In this document: positions 45,111 to 56,945 of the stretch, one piece after another
How the letters are laid out: each line of letters starts with the position of its first letter
Position numbering within the stretch: the first letter of the stretch is position 1
Assembly: GCF_030272615.1 (NCBI RefSeq)
Contig: NC_081413.1
Location: 600,966,709 to 601,030,708, forward strand
Origin: Cryptomeria japonica
Lineage: Eukaryota > Streptophyta > Pinopsida > Cupressales > Cupressaceae
Direction: 5' to 3'
DNA: 64,000 nt
Position numbers and translations under genes: made by a program
Notes under the pieces: model-generated
The model's input: the letters and a program-made list of their open reading frames with translations, nothing else
The model's database searches: none
What the model was told of the DNA's origin: nothing

Positions 45111-48100
45111 ATGTCTTCTAACTATTTCAGGAAGGACAGTCTGAAGCTTGATGGAACTAACTATGGCATATGGAAGATCAGAATGGAGACTCATCTAAAT
45201 TGCATTGGAAAGGACATATGGGATGTTACAAAGAATGGATATACTGTTCCTACTCAAGGTCAACCTATTCCACCAACCTTGGCTAAAGATGAGGAAAATG
45301 ATTGCAAAGCAAGAGAAGCACTCTTGAGCGCATTGTCAGATCAGCAAATAATGGGACTATCAGATAGATCTACTGCTAAAGCTATTTGGGATAAATTGGA
45401 GACATTGAATGAAGGTGATACCACAGTCAAAATTGCAAAACTGGAATGCTTCTGGGTTAGGTATGAAAATCTAAAAATGGAAGAAGATGAAAGGATTTTT
45501 GCCTTTATGGAAAGAGTAAATGAAATTGTTTTGGGTATACAATGTTGTGGAGGAACCTTAAGTGAAGATGAAATTGTTTCTAAAGTTTTAAGAGCTTTGC
45601 CACTGGCATACAAAATGAAAGTAATAGCTATTCATGAATTGAGAACAATGCCTAATGCATCAGTATCTAGAGACACTTTGGTTAGAAAACTTTCAACTTT
45701 TGAACTTGAGGAATTTGGTCCTATTGCTACAATTAAGACAAATTTAGCTTTCAAGGCATCATCATCTGCAACATCTTCATCATCATCTGAAAAATCTGAT
45801 TGGAAAGCCTTTTATGCAAGAGAACTTGAAGAAATTAGAAAGGAGAATGAAGATCTTGAAGAACTTGAAGCACTATTTGCAAGGAAAATGTCTAAAGGTT
45901 TAGTTGGAAGTAAGTTTGAAGGTAAAGCACCATTTAAATGTTTTAACTATAATAAGATTGGTCATATGGCTTCTAGGTGTTCTGATAGACATGTAAGATT
46001 GAAAGAAGAAGCTAAAAAAACATACAAGCCTAACCCTGAATATCAAAGGTACAGATTTAAGAAGAATAGAGACAAATCATGTTACTATGCTGATGAGGAA
46101 CCAATAGACAATGGATGGGTTTTTGTTGCAATAACAAAAGATCAACCAACACCTACTATTCAACTGGTAGAGCAAGCCCTGGTAGCTAAAATTGAAGATA
46201 AGGATGAATGGATTATTGATTCCGGATGTTCACATCATATGATTGGTGATAAGAGTAAATTCTTAACCTTTTAGGAATACAATGGAGGTCTAGTAAGATT
46301 TGGAGATGACAAAGCTTGTTTGATCAGAAGAAAAGGCACTATATCTTTTCATGGTAACCACAATACTGATAATGTTTACTATGTTGAAGGTTTGAAGCAC
46401 AATATTTTGAGTGTTGGTCAATTAGTTGAAAAGGGATTTCAATTACAATTCAAGAATGATAAATGCAAAATCATGAACATAACTGGTTTAGAATTTGCAA
46501 CCGGTAATCAAACTAGAGGTAATATCTTTCATTTGAATAAGAATGAGAAGACATTTTTGATTGCACATATTGATGAAAGTTGGCTATGGCATAAGAGACT
46601 GTGTCATGTAAATTTTGATTGCATTGTGAAAATTAGTACAACTAAGGTAGTAAGAGATTTACCTAAGATTGTTAAGCCTCACAATCCCGTATGTAAGGAA
46701 TGTCAATTTGGAAAACAAGTTAGAGCATCTTTTAAGAGTATACCAGAAAAATCCAATAATGTTCTTGACTTAATTCATACTAATTTATGTGGTCCAGTAA
46801 GAACTAGAAGTTTACAAGGAGATAGGTATTTTATGCTAATCATTGATGACTATTCTAGAACGTGTTGGGTTACTTTTCTCAGGGAGAAATCAAAAGCTTT
46901 TGGGAAGTTCAAACTATTCAAGGTCATGGTAGAGAATGAAACCGGTAAGAAAATCAAATGCTTGAGATCAGATCAAGGAGGTGAATTCACATCTAAGGAA
47001 TTTAATACATTCTGTGAAGTGAATGGAATTGAAAGACAATTATTAGCACCTCAGACACCCCAGCAAAATGGAGTTGTGGAAAGGAAGAACAAAACTATTT
47101 TGGATGCAGCTAGAAGCATGATATCAGAAGCAAATCTACCTCATGTGTATTGGAGAGAAGCAGTAAATATAGTTGTTTATACATTCAACAGAGTTCACAT
47201 CAAAGGTGAAACCTGTAAGACCCCTCATGAACTATGGTTTGGTAATACTCCTACTCTTAAATATTTTAGAATATTTGGAAGCAAATGTTATATTATGAGA
47301 GATGACTATATTGGCAAATTTGATCCTAGAAGTGATGAAGGAATATTTCTTGGTTATTCATATAAGAGCAAGGCATATAGATGTTTTAATAAAAGATTGC
47401 AGAACATAATTGAAAGTGCAAATGTGAAGATTGATGAATAATTTAGAAGGTACATAGACTCTGAACTGGCAGTTGAGATAATCACAAATGAACCTACTAT
47501 GAGCACACCGGTACAAAATGTTGATCCAGTCACACCGACATCATCTGAGAATTCCACAATGACTGAAGAACAACAACAAGTAAAAAAACCCAAGTATGTA
47601 AGATTGAATCACTTTGAAAATCAGATAATTGGGAACAAGTATCAAGGAGTTATGACTAGAGGAAGAGTGGCAAATGAAGAGGTATGTCTTATTTATCAAA
47701 TTGAACCAATGACTATTAATGAGGCATGTGAAGATAAACATTGGATTAAGGCTATGGAAGATGAATTGGAACAAATTGAAAAGAATAACACATGGACATT
47801 AGTTCCCCGACCTAAAGACAAAAATGTAATTGGAACTAAATGGGTATTTAGAAATAAACTCAATGAAGATGTTAAGGTAATCAGAAACAAAGCAAGATTA
47901 GTGTGTAAGGGATATTCACTGAAAGAAGGAATTGATTAGAATGAAACCTTAGCAGCGATAGCTAGAATTGAGGTAGTCAGATTATTCTTAGCTTTTGCAG
48001 CACACAAGAACTATAAAGTATATCAAATGGATGTCAAATGTGCATTTCTAAATGGTGATTTTGAAGAAGAAGTTTACATTGAACAACCTGATGGATTTTC

Positions 48101-49237
48101 TTTGACAGATGACAAAGATATGGTTTGTAGGTTAAGGAAAGCTTTATATGGATTGAAGCAAGCTCCTAGAGCTTGGTATGCTAGATTAGACAAATATGTT
48201 TTGAAGATTGGTTTCACTAAAGGTAATGCTGACAACAATGTATATTACAAAGTAATAATGATGATATCTTGGTTATTGAAGTTTTTGTTGATGATATAAT
48301 CTTTGGAGGAGAAGATGGATTATATAAAGACTTTTCGAATAAGATGCAGGAAGAATTTGAAATGTTTATGATTGGAGAGATAAAATTCTTTTTAGGATTG
48401 CAAATCTCACAGATTGATAAAGGTATATTCATAAATCAATCAAAGTACTTGAAGGAATTACTAAAGAAATTTGGCATGGAAAACTCTAAACCGGTAAGCA
48501 CACCTATGACTGCAACTGATAAACTATCATTAAAGGATGAATCAACACCTGTTAATCCAACTAGGTACAAGTCTATGATAGGAGGTTTATTGTATTTGAC
48601 ACAAACAAGACCTGATATTATGAATGTAGTATGTATTGTTTCAAGATTTCAGAGTAATCCTAAGAAAAATCATGAATCAACAGTGAAAAGGATTTTTCGG
48701 TATCTACAAGGCACAACAAATCTTGGTTTATGGTATCCTAAAGATGAAAATTTTGATTTATGTGCATACACAGATGCAAATTGGGCAAGAGATGTAGATT
48801 ACAGAAAAAGCACCACCGACGGAGCATTTTTTCTTGGTAGCAGACTAATTTCATGGTTGAGAAAGAAACAAATTTGTACATCACTATCAACAACAGGATC
48901 AGAATATGTTGCAACAACAACTAATTGTACACAGGTATTATGGATTAAGCAAATGTTGAAGGACATAAAGGTAAAATGCAAGGAACCTATAATCATTTAC
49001 TGTGATAATATGGCAGCAATTGATATATCAAAGAATCCAGTATTTCACTCTAAAACTAAACATGCTTCTATCAAATTCAATTTTCTAAAAGAGAATGTTG
49101 ACGCAAAAGAAGTGAAATTGGTTTATGTGAATACTAAAGAGCAGATTGTAGATATCTTTACTAAACCTTTGCCTAAGGAAACTTTTGAATATCTTAGGGA
49201 GCAGCTTGGAGTCATACCCTCATCGGTAGAAACTTAG
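45111..49237 (+). pseudogene. COP2 gag-pol polyprotein
   Basis: Copia polyprotein from ATG 45111 to TAG 49235-49237. Gag (45111-46190) with KLDGTNYGIWKIRME and a zinc knuckle in which the second Cys is Tyr (CFNY, codon 45948-45950). Protease DSG near 46218. Integrase with HHCC-type region near 46590; the first catalytic Asp is Asn (HTNLCGP, codon 46782-46784), while SDQGGEF and the later Glu remain. RT with YQMDVKCAFLNGDFEEEVY and FVDD near 48290. RNase H with TDANWARD and STTGSEY, both altered from the usual TDADWAGD and STAEAEY. Stops at 46272, 47439 and 47937; one frameshift near 48252. It cannot be autonomous. Confidence 0.93.
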
Positions 49238-49619
49238 ACAGTTGGAGCATGTCATCAGACCGACAAACTTAACAGAGAAATCTTTTTTCGGCTTTGATGA
49301 GGAGAGTTACTTCTCAAGGGGAGTAGTTGGATAAATTGATAAGTTGGTATTTTGTGATAAGTTCTTTGAATTGATTATATTTGGTTTTGTATTGCTTTGG
49401 CATTTGATGTCAAAGGGGGAGAGATATCTATGGAAAAGTACATTATCTTTCATTATCTTTTGGGGAGAGATTATTCATTGGAGGAGAGATTGTTACTCTC
49501 TGTATTTGTATTTTGATGATCTCTTTTGGAGATTGTTGGTTTTTGGTTTTTGGCATTTCTACTTTGGTACTTAGATGGTTTTTCCATCTTGTGTTGCCAT
49601 CAATCCCAAAGGGGGAGAT
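49238..49619 (+). promoter_or_regulatory. COP2 3' noncoding region with repeated polypurine tracts
   Basis: CAAAGGGGGAGAGA occurs at about 49412-49425 and AAAGGGGGAGAT at 49608-49619, directly before the LTR. The second is the priming tract. The upstream copy sits in a GATGTCAAAGGGGGAGA context also found in COP3. Confidence 0.8.
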
Positions 49620-50682
49620 TGTTGGTATTTTGGATATGTTAATATGGTTTTGTCATTGATTTCAACACTTTTCAACACTTGAGAAACACTTGGAGATCTT
49701 TGGTTATGTTCACTGGCATGTTCAGTGACTTATGCACAGTCACCGATATCTGGTTAATCGATAGGTTATATTGTTCACTGACATTGAGGATGATCTGTTA
49801 TCATCTGGAGATTACTTGGTTATGTCAAAGACATCATTTGGACACTTGATCTTGGTGATTTGTTCATTGGTCTAATCGGGTTTGCATATTTGTTGTTACC
49901 GACAAATAGGTCCAGGATATGCACTAGCAAGCATATCTATTCCAGATCAGCATGACACGACATGAAGATGATTTATTATTATTGTAAATGCATTGAGCCG
50001 ACATCATGCATCACATATTGATTCATTTATAGTTGATTTTATTGTAATATCTTAGTGAGCTGACCTACACATTTGGTCTTAGGTTTTGGTATATATGTAA
50101 GATCTCATTTATGAGATTATGTGGTAGAAGTGGAGAAGGATTGTAATAAGGTATATGTGAATATAAGAAGAGCTATCCATGCAGACATCATTCAAGATTG
50201 AAGGAAGGTTTGAAGAAGGCAAATCAGAGCTTAACCGATACTAAATCCAACATATGAAGTTGCTATTTTGAGCAGTACATTATCATTGGATTTAACCATC
50301 CAATTGTAGTTAGTGTGACTCCCATTTTGTGATTGAGTAGTGAGCTCTAGGTAGTTGGCCTTTCTGCATGTGCAAAATCCATATTGTACACACATACTAT
50401 CTGTAGTAGTATCATCTGATTATGGGTAAGGTTTCCCACTGTGGTTTTTCCCCTTATAGGGTTTCCATGTACAAATAACTGTGTTATGTGTTGTGTATGT
50501 TATTTGTGTTTCTGTTTCATACATTAAACATTACTGGTACTGCAATTAACTATTAAACTATCTACCGACATTAAAGTTTGGTTTACCGATATTATGCATT
50601 AAGTTTGGTTAAGTTAGTTTTGGTTTGAAATTATTGGACAACTGATTCACCCCCCCCTCTCAGTTACCTCCGAGACCTAACA
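49620..50682 (+). repeat. COP2 3' LTR (1063 bp)
   Basis: Starts TGTTGGTATTTTGG and ends GACCTAACA. Contains GAGTAGTGAGCTCTAGGTAG (50334-50353) and CCCACTGTGGTTTTTCCCC (50435-50453). Confidence 0.93.
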
Positions 50683-51295
50683 TATTTTTGTAATATGTAG
50701 TGTGTTGAGCCAGCCTCTATTTCATAGGTTGATGACTTGTATAAATGAATCTAATAATCATTAAGAGGTATCATTCTATGTGCAAATATTGTATCAATCA
50801 TTCAGTAGCAGGGAAGTTGTGCGAAGAAGTGTGTTGCAGAGAAGATTTGACAGTGAGCTTAACTGGAACTGTACTTAGGCATGTGGAGAAGCTATTTCAT
50901 CAGTTCACGATTCTCCAGATGTAATCCGAATGCTTTTGTAAGTTAGTGAGACTTTATATAAGGCATTGAGCCTTCCATAAGGGTTGTAGCCCTTCTAGGT
51001 TTCATGTTTGAGCAGTGAGCTCTAGACAGTGTGCTTGAATGCATGTGCATTCCCCATTGTAATATTTCACTTACTCCTAATAGGGTATTATCTCATTGTG
51101 GGTAGGTTCCTACCGTGGTTTTTTGCCTAACCAGGTTTTCCACGTTAAAAATCTTGGTCTTATGTGTGTTATTGATGTGGTGTTATTTCATGCTTTAAAC
51201 TATTAATTATCAAATCTGATTTGTGGTTTAAGTTGTAGTAAGTTTTTGAGCAAACTGATTCACCCCCCTCTCAGTCTGTTGCATAGCTGCCAACA
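50683..51295 (+). repeat. COP3 5' LTR, right part
   Basis: Continues the LTR interrupted at 43992; starts with the duplicated TATTTTT bases and ends GCCAACA. Contains GAGCAGTGAGCTCTAGACAG (51010-51029) and TACCGTGGTTTTTTGCC (51111-51127). Confidence 0.9.
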
Positions 51296-51297
51296 AT

Positions 51298-51309
51298 TTG
51301 TATCAGAGC
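51298..51309 (+). promoter_or_regulatory. COP3 primer binding site, one mismatch
   Basis: TTGTATCAGAGC, one base different from the tRNA-Met site TGGTATCAGAGC. Confidence 0.85.
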
Positions 51310-51351
51310 TAGATCCTTTAGAAGAATATTGACCACTTGAGGAGATCTAGG

Positions 51352-54300
51352 ATGAAAACCTTTGCTTTCAAGAAGGATAGTTCAATATTTGATGGAATGA
51401 ACTACACTCTCTGGAAAAGCGAGATGCAATGTCATTTTAGATGCATTGGAGAAGAGTATTGGAAGATTACTAAGAATGTATATAATATTCCCCATAATTG
51501 TCCTACTACTTCGGATGAGATAAAGGAAGCAGAATTGGATATTAGAGCTAAGGAAGCATTGTTGAGTGCCTTGATAGATTCTGAAATGACTAATGTGATG
51601 GACTTAGAGACTGCTCATGAAATCTAGATAAAATTGGAGACCTTGCATGAAAGTGATAGTCATGTGAAGATTGCTAAGTTGCAGAGCTTGAAGGGCAAAT
51701 TTGAGAAATTGAAGTTGAGCGAAGATGAGAACATTACTTCTTTTATGCAGAAAGTGAATGAGCTTGTGTGTGGAATCAGATGTGCCAGTGGAGTATTAGA
51801 AGAATCTGAGATTGTTGCTAAAGTGTTGAGATCCTTGCCTCCTGCTTACAAACATAAAGTTGATGCTATTGATGAGATTTGGACTCTGACAAATGTGACA
51901 AGAGACATGCTAATTGGTAAACTTGCTACTTTTGAGCCGAGTGAGTTTGGAGAATCTCTTCCTAAGACTGAATCTGCATTCAAAGCTACTGTTTCTGGGA
52001 AGCAGAGATATGCTTCGGGAGAAAGTTCTAGAAGAGTATCCAGATATGAGAAAGAGATGAAAGAGATGGAAGATGAAGAAAGAGAGATTGAGAAGCTTGA
52101 AGTACTTGTTGCCAGAAGATTGCCTAAAGGTGTTGGCCTGACAGATGATGAGTCAGATAAGGGAAATTTAGGAAATGAATTTGTGTTCATTGCTATCAAG
52201 GAAGATGATCCTGTAATTATAGATTCTACAAGCTGCATTAATGAGGAGAAATCTTTGGCTGCTAAAGTTGAGGAGAAAGATGAATGGGTAATTGACAGTG
52301 GTTGCTCTCATCATATGACAGGTGATAAGAGTAAATTTGGAAAAGTATGATGGTAGTATAGTAAGATTTGATGATAACAAAGCTTGTGTAATCTATGGTA
52401 GAGGTTCTATTTCTCTTGATGGTAAGCACAATACTGATGATGTGTTGTATGTTGAAGGTTTAAAGCATAATCTTTTGAGTGTTGGTCAGATGGTTGATAA
52501 CGGATATAACTTGCAATTCAAGAATGGCAAATGTGAGATCTTGAGTAGCTCTGGAACTGAGATTGCATCAGATACAAAGACTAAAGGTAATATCTTTCAC
52601 TTGAATGCTAGTGGTAAAATTTGTTCGATTGCTCATATTGATGAAAGTTGGTTATGGCATAGAAGAATGTGTCACGTAAATTTTGATTGCATGGTTAAGT
52701 TAAGTTCTACTCAAGAAGCGAGAGATATATTGAAGCTAATAAATCCTTCTAATCTGGTATGTAAGGATTCTCAATTAGGGAAGCACACAAGAGTTGCTTA
52801 TAAGAGAAAACAATATAATTCTAATGGATTGTTGGATCATGTACATACTGATATGTGTGGTCCTTCTAGAGTGAGAGCTTACAGGGTGACAGGTATTTCA
52901 TGTTGCTGATTGATGATTGTTCAAGAATGATGTGGGTTACCTTCTTAAGGGAGAAGTCTAAAGCATTGGAGAAGTTCAGGATTTTCAAAGCTAGAGTTGA
53001 AATTGAGACTAGATTGAAGTTGAAGTGTTTGAGATCTGACAGAGCTAGAGAATTCATTTTCGGTGAGTTTAATGCATATTGTGAAGAGCATGGAGTTAAG
53101 AGACATTTATCTGCTCCTAGGACACCATAATAGAATGGTGTTGTAGAGAGAAATAATAGAACAAGTCAAGAAGTTGCTATAACCATGATGATTGAAGGAA
53201 ATATTCTACATGTGTACTGGAGAGAAGCTTTGAGTACTACAGTATACACTCTTAATTGGGTAAATGTCAAAGGTGATACTGGTGAGACCCCTTATGAGTT
53301 ATAGTTTGGTCATGCCCCTACTGTTAGGTATTTTAAAATTTTTGGAAGTAGATGCTATATCAAAAGAGATGAAGATCTTAGAAAGTTTGATGCTAGATGT
53401 GATGAAGGAATTTTTCTTGGTTATTCTACTAGAAGTAAGGCTTATCGGTGTTATAATAAAAGATTGAGAAAGATAGTTGAAAGTACTAATGTGAAGGTTG
53501 ATGAAGGTAATGTAAGACATATTAGATCTTGCAGATATGATTCAAATGATCAAATTGATAGTTCAGATAAAGGAAAATAAATGTAGACTCAAAGTCAAGT
53601 GCAAAATACTCTGGAAAAGCCTGAGAATGAAGGAGAAACTAGTGCAGAAGAAAGAGTTCAAGAGCTTGAAATTAAAGAAAATCCTAAAACTCCTAGGTAT
53701 GTGAGGTTGAATCATTCAAAAAATCATATTATTGGTGATAAGAATAAATGCGTGATGACTAGGAAAAGACTTCCTGAAGAAATTTGTTTGATTTCTAAGA
53801 TTGAACCTAAAAATGTTGATGAAACATGTAAAGATGAAAATTGGATTAAAGCTATGGAAGAAGAATTGAATCAGAATGAGAAAAATGATACATGGATTCT
53901 TGTTCCTAGACCTAAGGATAAAAATGTAATTGGAACTAAATGGGTATTCTAGAATAAGTTGAATGAACAGGGTGAAGTTGTTCGAAATAAAGCTAGACTT
54001 ATTTGTAAGGGTTATTCATAGGTGGAAGGAATTGATTATGAGGAGACTTTTGATTCGGTAGCTAGAAATTGAAGCTGTTAGATTATTTCTTGGCTATGCT
54101 GCTCACAAAGATTTCAAGGTTTATCAGATGGATGTCAAATTAGTCTTTCTTAATGGTGAGCTGGAAGAAGAAGTCTACATAGAGCAACTAGATGGATTTC
54201 AAGTGATAGAAAAGGACACAGTTTTCCAGTTGAAGAAAGCATTGTATGGATTGAATCAAGCCCCTAGAGCCTGATATGCCAGATTGGATAAGTATTTGAT

Positions 54301-55338
54301 GAAGCTTGGATTCAATAAAGGTATTGCTGAGAGTAATTTTTATTTCAAGATTGATTAGAATAACATTTTGATTGTTGAAGTTTTTGTTGATGACATTATC
54401 TTTGGAGGAAATGATTGCCTATGTAAGAAATTTGTTGAAGAGATGCAAAATTGAATTTGAGATGTCTATGATTGGTGAAATGAAATTATTTATGGGATTG
54501 CAAATTACTCAGTTGGATAAAGTTATTTTCATATCTCAGTCCAAGTATGTGAACGAACTGTTGAAGAAATTTGGTTTTGAGGACTCTAAACCAGTTGGTA
54601 CACCTATAGTGACCGGATGTAAGTTGACAAAGGATGATGATTCTCTTGAAAGCTAATTAGATGAGATATAGATCTATGATTGGTGGATTGTTGTATTTGA
54701 CTCAAACTAGACCTGATATAATGAATTTTGTGTGTCATGTTGCTAGATTTCAAGCTGACCCTAAGGAATCTCATGTTACTGCTGTAAAATGGATATTCAA
54801 ACATTTGAAAGGGAGAGCTGATTTTGTTTTGTGGTATCTTAAAAATGATGACTTTACCTTGAGTGCTTTTACAGATGCTGATTGGGCAGGTGATGTTGAT
54901 GATCAGAAGAGTACTATTGGTGGTGCATTCTTTTTGGGTAAAAAGTTGGTCTCTTGGGCAAGTAAGAAGTAGAATGCTATTTCTTTATCTACTGTAGAGG
55001 TTGAATACATTGTTGTTGCTAGCAATTGTACTTAGGTAATTTGGATGAAGTAGATGTTGAAGGATATAGGAGTTATTTATGATGAACCTATTGCTATGAA
55101 CTGTGATAATTCAATTGCTATCAATATTTTAAAGAATCCGGTGTTGCATTCCAAAACAAAGTATATATCAATCAAGTTTCATTTCTTAAGAGAGAGGGTG
55201 AATAAAAAAGAAGTCAATTTGGAGTATGTATCTACAAAGAAACAAATTGAAGACATTTTTACAGAGCCTTTCCCTAAAGATACTTTTGAATATATCAAAG
55301 AGAAGTTAGGGGTGATTTCCCCCCCTAATGAGAAATAA
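51352..55338 (+). pseudogene. COP3 gag-pol polyprotein, heavily mutated
   Basis: Copia polyprotein starting at ATG 51352 (MKTFAFKKDS) and ending at 55338. Gag resembles COP2, but the zinc knuckle segment is missing: the sequence passes from RRLPKG to GLTDDESD near 52135 with no CCHC. Protease DSG near 52300. Integrase keeps HTDMCGP. RT has FVDDIIFGG near 54390; RNase H TDADWAGD near 54875. Stops at 51625, 53128, 53131, 53302, 53950, 54019, 54272, 54356, 54970, 55033 and 55051; frameshifts near 52343, 52880, 54068, 54450 and 54650. The adjacent stops at 53128 and 53131 replace the two Gln of the PQQNGV motif. Dead copy. Confidence 0.92.
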
Positions 55339-55714
55339 GATGTATGGATTTGTATTAGTCCGGTGAACTTCACAGAGATATTTGGTGATCCGAATTGATG
55401 AGTGGGGTTGCTACTCAGGGGGAGTAGTCAGTGTTGGTGTTTAGTGGTTTATATGTATAGATTTGTGAAGCTAATTCAAAGGGGGAGAGAATCTTGATTC
55501 CTAATCCTTTGCCATTGATGTCAAAGGGGGAGAGAAGAGCATGTGAAAACCCTAAAGCATTTTGGGGTAGAAAATCAAATATTTGTGATTTGAGTTGTTT
55601 GTCGAGGGGGGTTGATCCTTGTGATTTTGAGGGAAATTTTTGTGAGTTGATTTTTTTCTTTGCATTGATTTTTTTTCACATTCATATGTTGTCATTAATG
55701 CCAAAGGAGGAGAT
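55339..55714 (+). promoter_or_regulatory. COP3 3' noncoding region with repeated polypurine tracts
   Basis: CAAAGGGGGAGAGA occurs at about 55477-55490 and 55520-55533, a GGGGGAG word near 55418, and AAAGGAGGAGAT at 55703-55714 directly before the LTR. Same arrangement as COP2. Confidence 0.8.
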
Positions 55715-56945
55715 TGTTAGAGATTGTTGGAAATTGGTTGATATGTTGTCATTGATGTTAACATATGGGGAGAATTGTTGGATAGAGAAATGTGTTGAAT
55801 ATGTTCTCTTTGTGTTTTAGTGTTGCAATTAGATTAAATGAGTTGATTTAACCCATGTGTTGCATATGAGATGATGCGGATTAATAGGTTTTGAAAATAC
55901 TTATCTCTATTTGATTCAACAGAAGTTTCAAAGGTCTGCATGAAGAATTGATCAAGTTTTGTGATCCAGTATACCTACCGCATGCCGCTTGGTTTTTCAG
56001 TTATTCAGTGTTAACAGGTTTTGGTAAATCCGTGTGTATTGCTTCAGAATTGTAATATCTTTAGTTGTAGATGTGTGGGATGTATTATGGACATTGATGT
56101 GTCTCCTCAGTTCAATTGGTTCATGAATTGGAAATCCACAAGCAAATATTTTAGGTTGACAGGCAGTTATGTTGGTGTTCTTGAGCTTCGGTAAAGAGAT
56201 GATGATGATCGTAGAAATCCGAGTTGTTGCGAAGGTTGTGGTGCAATTCACGTTGCTTGTGAATATTTCTAGATTGTGTTCTATGCATATTGGCAGTCTG
56301 CATTGATTATTGTGCGTGTTATTGAAGGTTTTCTTTGTCCAATGATGTTCTTTGTGTTATGCGACATTCATGATGTGGTAGCGTGTTGTAGATGATCAAG
56401 GCATAATTCTTGGAGGTGTTTCATATTTGCGATGGTTGTTTAGGTCTAGACTATATCTTAGCCGACATTGTTTTGGTCCGCATGCATTGTTATAGCACGT
56501 GTAATTATATTTTTGTAATATGTAGCATGTGTTGAGCATACCTCTATTTCATAGGTTGATGACTTGTATAAATGAATGTAATAATCATTGAGAGGTATCA
56601 TGCTATGTGTGAATATTGTATCAATCATTTAGTAGCAGGGAAGTTGTGTGAAGAAGTGTGTTGTAGAGAAGATTTGACAGTGAGCTTAATCGGAATTGTA
56701 CTCAGGCATGTGGAGATGTTATTTCATCAGTTCATGATTCTCCGTGGATTCTCTGGATCTGTAATATAAATGTTTTTGTAAGTTAGTGAGACTTCTTGTA
56801 AGGTAGTGAGCCTTCTTTAAGGATTGTAGCCCTTCTGGGTTTCTTGTTTGAGCAGTGAGCTCTAGATAGTGTGCCTGAATGCATGTGCATTCCCCATTGT
56901 AATATTTCACTTACTCCTAGTAGGGTATTATCTCATTGTGGGTAG
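55715..56945 (+). repeat. COP3 3' LTR, truncated
   Basis: Starts TGTTAGAGATTG. It aligns with the 5' copy up to CATTGTGGGTAG, where the 5' copy goes on with GTTCCTACCGTGG (51106). Here GYP4 begins instead. It carries the empty COP2 target site near 56501-56530 and the GAGCAGTGAGCTCTAGATAG block (56850-56869). Confidence 0.9.

Larger units (their letters stand above)
43993..50682 (+). mobile_element. COP2: complete copia element inside COP3 LTR
   Basis: A 6690-bp element with LTRs 43993-45053 and 49620-50682, tRNA-Met primer site, gag-pol 45111-49237 and a polypurine tract. The unoccupied site is preserved in the other LTR of COP3 at about 56501-56530 (GTAATTATATTTTTGTAATA), so the insertion and the duplicated TATTTTT-like bases can be read directly. 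Repeated polypurine words in the 3' region suggest a Sirevirus-like lineage. Confidence 0.95.
43195..56945 (+). mobile_element. COP3: copia element holding COP2, cut by GYP4
   Basis: 5' LTR (43195-43992 plus 50683-51295), primer site, degenerate gag-pol 51352-55338, polypurine tract, 3' LTR 55715-56945 (truncated). COP2 sits within the 5' LTR. GYP4 begins at 56946 inside the 3' LTR, so the last ~175 bp of that LTR are displaced beyond GYP4. It is the most decayed of the three plus-strand copias. Confidence 0.9.
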
